DNA from: Whitmania pigra
Taxonomy: Eukaryota; Annelida; Clitellata; Hirudinida; Haemopidae
Assembly (NCBI GenBank): GCA_021613335.1
Contig: JAJTWR010000299.1
Span: 3,110,001 to 3,174,000 of the forward strand
DNA: 64,000 nt
Reading direction: 5' to 3'
Below are positions 61,101 to 64,000 of this stretch, piece after piece. The notes below the pieces were generated by a model that had not been told where the DNA came from, did not search any database, and was given only the letters and a program-made list of their open reading frames with translations. Position numbers and translations under genes: made by a program. Within the stretch, counting starts at the first letter, position 1; each line of letters opens with the position of its first letter.

Positions 61101-61945
61101 GTTAATGAGACAACAACAACATCACTAATGGCAACCAAATTAAATGCTGTAATGCACATTTCTATTCAAATTTATTCAATTTAACCAAACAATTAATTAC
61201 TATTATATGTGTTTGTTAAGTTTTTTATTAAACTAGTGAAGTTAAAATTGAAAGTTTAATTCTTTTCAAAACAATTTTTCTTAAAATTTATTATCATAAA
61301 TTAATGAGGAGTCAGGTCGAAGTTATAATTTATAACAAACGAATTCTTGTTGGCCAAAGCTATTGCTATTAAGATTTCCACCTGAAAAACTTTGTAACTA
61401 ACTTCAGCGAAAGATATCAAGCGTTTGTCATGCTTTCATTCTATATTTTCCGTGAACTAGTTTGAATCAAGGCCGGATCAAGCCACTCGGAAGTAGACAT
61501 GGGAACCGATGGTATTCAAGAAACCAGTTCGGCTTGGAAGAATTTTAGCTAGCTAACCGCTTCTTTGCAGTCCATATGGCTTACGGCTTAGTAACTAGAA
61601 TCAACTGGCTTACGTGGCTTGATTTTATATTGCCATCGCCAATGGTCATTTTATTATTGAAAATGTAGTTGCAAAGACTTGCATAAGGTTAGCAGGGTGT
61701 TTACAAATCGCTAGCAGGATGTTTATGTTTAATTATTCGCAATAATTTTCGCAATCTCATTCACCCAAGCTATTTACAAAATCAGCCACTACCCTAGTCG
61801 TTCAATAGGAGCATACCAAATTGTCATTACAGCCATCAACTGCTAACTGTTCAAGTGTTAAATATTATTAATAAATATATCAGTAAATTGGCACGAGAGT
61901 TGCTGAGAGCTTGTTTACTGGCGGCTCTGAGAGGGACGTAATTTG

Positions 61946-62042
61946 GGGGGGGGGTGCAGGGGGGCAACGGATTCCCTGACTTAGGACCATACCCAGAAAA
62001 AGGTCATCTTCTCAAGCTAAGCATAGGTTCGCCCCCCCCCCC
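61946..62042. repeat. poly-G / poly-C arms about 90 bases apart
   Basis: A ttggggggggggtgcagggg arm at about 61940 faces gttcgccccccccccc at about 62027, which could pair as a hairpin. It may be a small transposon remnant or slippage-prone DNA. Confidence 0.4.
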
Positions 62043-62460
62043 TTGAAAAATGCTGAAAATATGCAGCTCTTTATGCGGATGCATCACCCGCCCGCCTTCA
62101 ATGCTCTTTGGTTCCGCAATTGCTCTTTGCTCCTTCGCATCCTTAACTTCAGAGGTGCTTTCATGACTTGTGGTTTGCAGTTTAAACCGTCTAAGAAATA
62201 ATAATTCACTGAATCACAAAACCGAAGTTAATTCCAGGGATAATCGAAATGCGCTTATTGACACTAAACGCAATGTCATTAGCAAATGATGTTCACATAA
62301 TAAGTCAACCAAAAGTTATTTTTACAGTAAAATATTTGGCTTATTATTTTTTTAATATAAATGATGACAGATATTTGTTTGTTTGTATTATTTTCCAGTT
62401 CGATTATATGAAAAAGATCCCGAAAATTTTATACGAATATTTGGTGAATGTTTTTGGTGC

Positions 62461-62622
62461 AATTTATTTTGACATTAGTTGCATAACTAAAAAGATTTTT
62501 GATCATGAAGTTGTTGCATTTTGATGCTTTTCGAAAAAGTTGTCGATAATTTATTTTGACATTGGCTGATCAACTAAAAAGATTTTTGACCATGATGTTG
62601 TCGCATTTTGTTGTTTTTCGGA
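62461..62622. repeat. imperfect tandem duplication, unit about 88 bp
   Basis: Both copies contain aatttattttgacatt, aactaaaaagatttttga and cat.a.gttgt.gcattttg; they start at about 62461 and 62549. Confidence 0.75.
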
Positions 62623-62853
62623 GCCCGATTGCTCTAGCAGCGGTCGGCAGCGGTGACATTAGTCTCCTACAAATTAATGTTATGTTATGTCCAACATGAT
62701 CACAATATTAGGAGCGGAATCTCAAATCTGGTATCTCTGCATGCAGCTCAAAGGTTCAAAGGATCCATCGATTTTATCGTTTCCTGAAGCTTCCATAAAA
62801 TACTGTAATCTCTTATAAATAACTCCTTTTTCTCTATATCTTCATCACTCAAC

Positions 62854-62930
62854 ATGGCAGAGCGGATTCGAACCCCGCTGTGGGAGCACCGTCCTAATCA
62901 TCTAGATATGCAACGGACGTTAATAAAACA
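62854..62930 (-). repeat. tRNA-derived SINE fragment
   Basis: The minus strand reads tagatgattaggacggtgc, a short variable part, then the B-box match GGTTCGAATCC and gctctgccat. This is the best preserved of the copies in the window. It is not a tRNA gene: no acceptor stem or anticodon arm can be folded. Confidence 0.65.
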
Positions 62931-63217
62931 TTACTTTTTTATATCTTCATCAACTTCGCCAAGATCGCAATCATAATTATCATCGAGCAGATTTGATGGT
63001 GTAAGAAAAGCGTATTTGTTTGGAAGATCATTCATGATTGAGTTGAAATTTGCCAGATATTTCCTCAGTCAACCTCTCTACCTCATAACATTTCTCAACT
63101 CAAATCGTTTGAACTTTTTCCAAGGTCAGACCCCTTTTCAACCCAAAATAGTAGCCTAAAAGTCGAATACTTATATTTGGCATGCAAGTTAATTCAGCAG
63201 GCTGCAAAACGACTGAC

Positions 63218-63290
63218 ACAACCCAGTGCCGGGTTAAGCCGGTGGTTGGCCCTGAGCCCACTTGGAAGGGAAGCCCACTTTCCAATTTAC
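63218..63290 (+). mobile_element. DNA-transposon terminus
   Basis: Starts cagtgccgggttaagccggt and continues with gccctgagcccacttggaag, a common hAT-type terminal pattern. The other end is not seen. Confidence 0.4.
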
Positions 63291-63879
63291 AATTCAAAGA
63301 GCGTTGGTAGAGGTTACTCTTACAAACGCTGTAGGTGCCATTAAATTTTAAAAGAAACATTACTGAATCCAGTTAATGTTAGGTATCAACGTACAATAAA
63401 AGGCTACACTTCTGCAGAAGAAATCATTGATCATAAGAGTATAAATGCTCTTGCTGTGTGAAATTTTGTTTCTCATAGACTAAGTTACTCTAAATTTTTG
63501 CTGGAAATTCATACTGTAGCGTTGTCGTTTTTAAAAATAAAGTGTTGTTGATAATTATCTCGCCTTCCTTTGTAATAAATCAATTTTTTGCATCAATTTA
63601 TCTATACATTTTAAGGAGCTGTGTGTTAGGCGGATGCTAAACTTTATTTAATTGAGAAAAGAAAATGGACAAACAAATTTAAATTCACTATAATCATCGT
63701 TTACTTTTAGCTACCTCTGGTGATTATTTTTACTTTTTGAGCTTTTATCTCATTAATGTTGTAACTAGGTTTTTGGTTTCGTTTGTTATCTGCCCTTGTT
63801 CAATAGCGTGGTCTTTTACGGGCTCTGGTTTGTTGGACCCCGACTGGCGGCACTCTTAAAATTCTTTTAAAATTCAAAC

Positions 63880-64000
63880 ATGGCTATTTCTTTGCGTAAT
63901 TCTCTACTGTCAGTCAGAAGATGGCGTATTCCAGTTTGTAAAAGACAATTTTCCATATCAACTTACTCTAGAAGAGCGGCCGAACCACATAGGTCACCAA
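63880..64000 (+). CDS. 5' end of a gene with a mitochondrial-type leader (truncated by window end)
   Basis: An ATG at 63880 opens a frame that stays open to the window end: MAISLRNSLLSVRRW then RIPVCKRQFSISTYSRRA. The first 30 residues have many Arg/Lys and Ser, hydrophobic residues spaced as an amphipathic helix and no acidic residue, and RQFSIS resembles a presequence cleavage region. A nuclear-encoded mitochondrial protein is the natural reading; the mature part is outside the window, so the protein cannot be named. Confidence 0.5.
   Translation, partial: MAISLRNSLLSVRRWRIPVCKRQFSISTYSRRAAEPHRSP

Larger units (their letters stand above)
61101..63879. other. intergenic, repeat remnants only
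   Basis: This holds the DNAAF11 promoter side, then a G-run/C-run hairpin candidate (61946-62042), an imperfect tandem duplication (62461-62622), a SINE fragment (62854-62930) and a transposon terminus (63218-63290). No conserved exon is seen; the ORF at 62249-62524 overlaps the duplication. Confidence 0.5.

Noticed and set aside
62854..62930. B-box sequence suggesting a tRNA gene
   Set aside because: No cloverleaf can be drawn and a similar fragment occurs elsewhere in the window; a SINE explains it better.

Overview
This window is nuclear DNA of an animal. The genes carry many short GT-AG introns (often 50-700 nt), there are no operons or bacterial signals, the sequence is AT-rich, and the spaces between genes hold hAT, Tc1/mariner and pogo-type transposon relics, tRNA-like SINEs and micro/minisatellites. 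The gene content (importin-5, FARP, ING4/5, a Shark/HTK16-type kinase, the dynein assembly factor DNAAF11) fits an invertebrate with motile cilia. I cannot fix the phylum. All exon models were spliced by eye; every listed junction was checked for reading phase.

Layout: 0-5.6 kb is mostly transposon debris, with two hAT-type elements side by side. At 6-6.8 kb lies a two-exon CutC gene (+), converging with a tandem pair of LanC-like genes (-, 6.9-11.9 kb) that share the same nine-exon structure. Another repeat zone (12-16 kb) contains a hAT derivative with both terminal repeats and a target duplication. From 16.3 to 22.5 kb runs an 18-exon SH2-ankyrin-SH2-kinase gene (-). ING4/5 (-, 23.3-25.5 kb) is head-to-head with the 27-exon importin-5 gene (+, 26.6-33.4 kb). 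A 26-exon FARP-type Rho-GEF gene (+) fills 35.1-46.3 kb, followed by an intronless CCDC124-like gene (+, 48 kb). The 17-exon DNAAF11/LRRC6 gene (-) lies at 57.4-61.1 kb, and the last 120 bases open a gene with a mitochondrial-type leader.

The most interesting item is at 51.6-54.6 kb (-): two exons with matching phase encode a 102-residue secreted precursor that ends, after a Lys-Arg site, in the 13-residue peptide VPIQCLINIIACW. The C-x6-C loop with Gln before it, Asn at the third loop position, and a free C-terminus resemble the allatostatin-C/somatostatin-type peptide family. It would be a divergent member, with Trp instead of the usual Phe at the end. It is head-to-head with an unrecognised RS-rich gene.

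The genes belong to unrelated housekeeping and signalling pathways; nothing suggests a functional cluster apart from the LANCL tandem pair.
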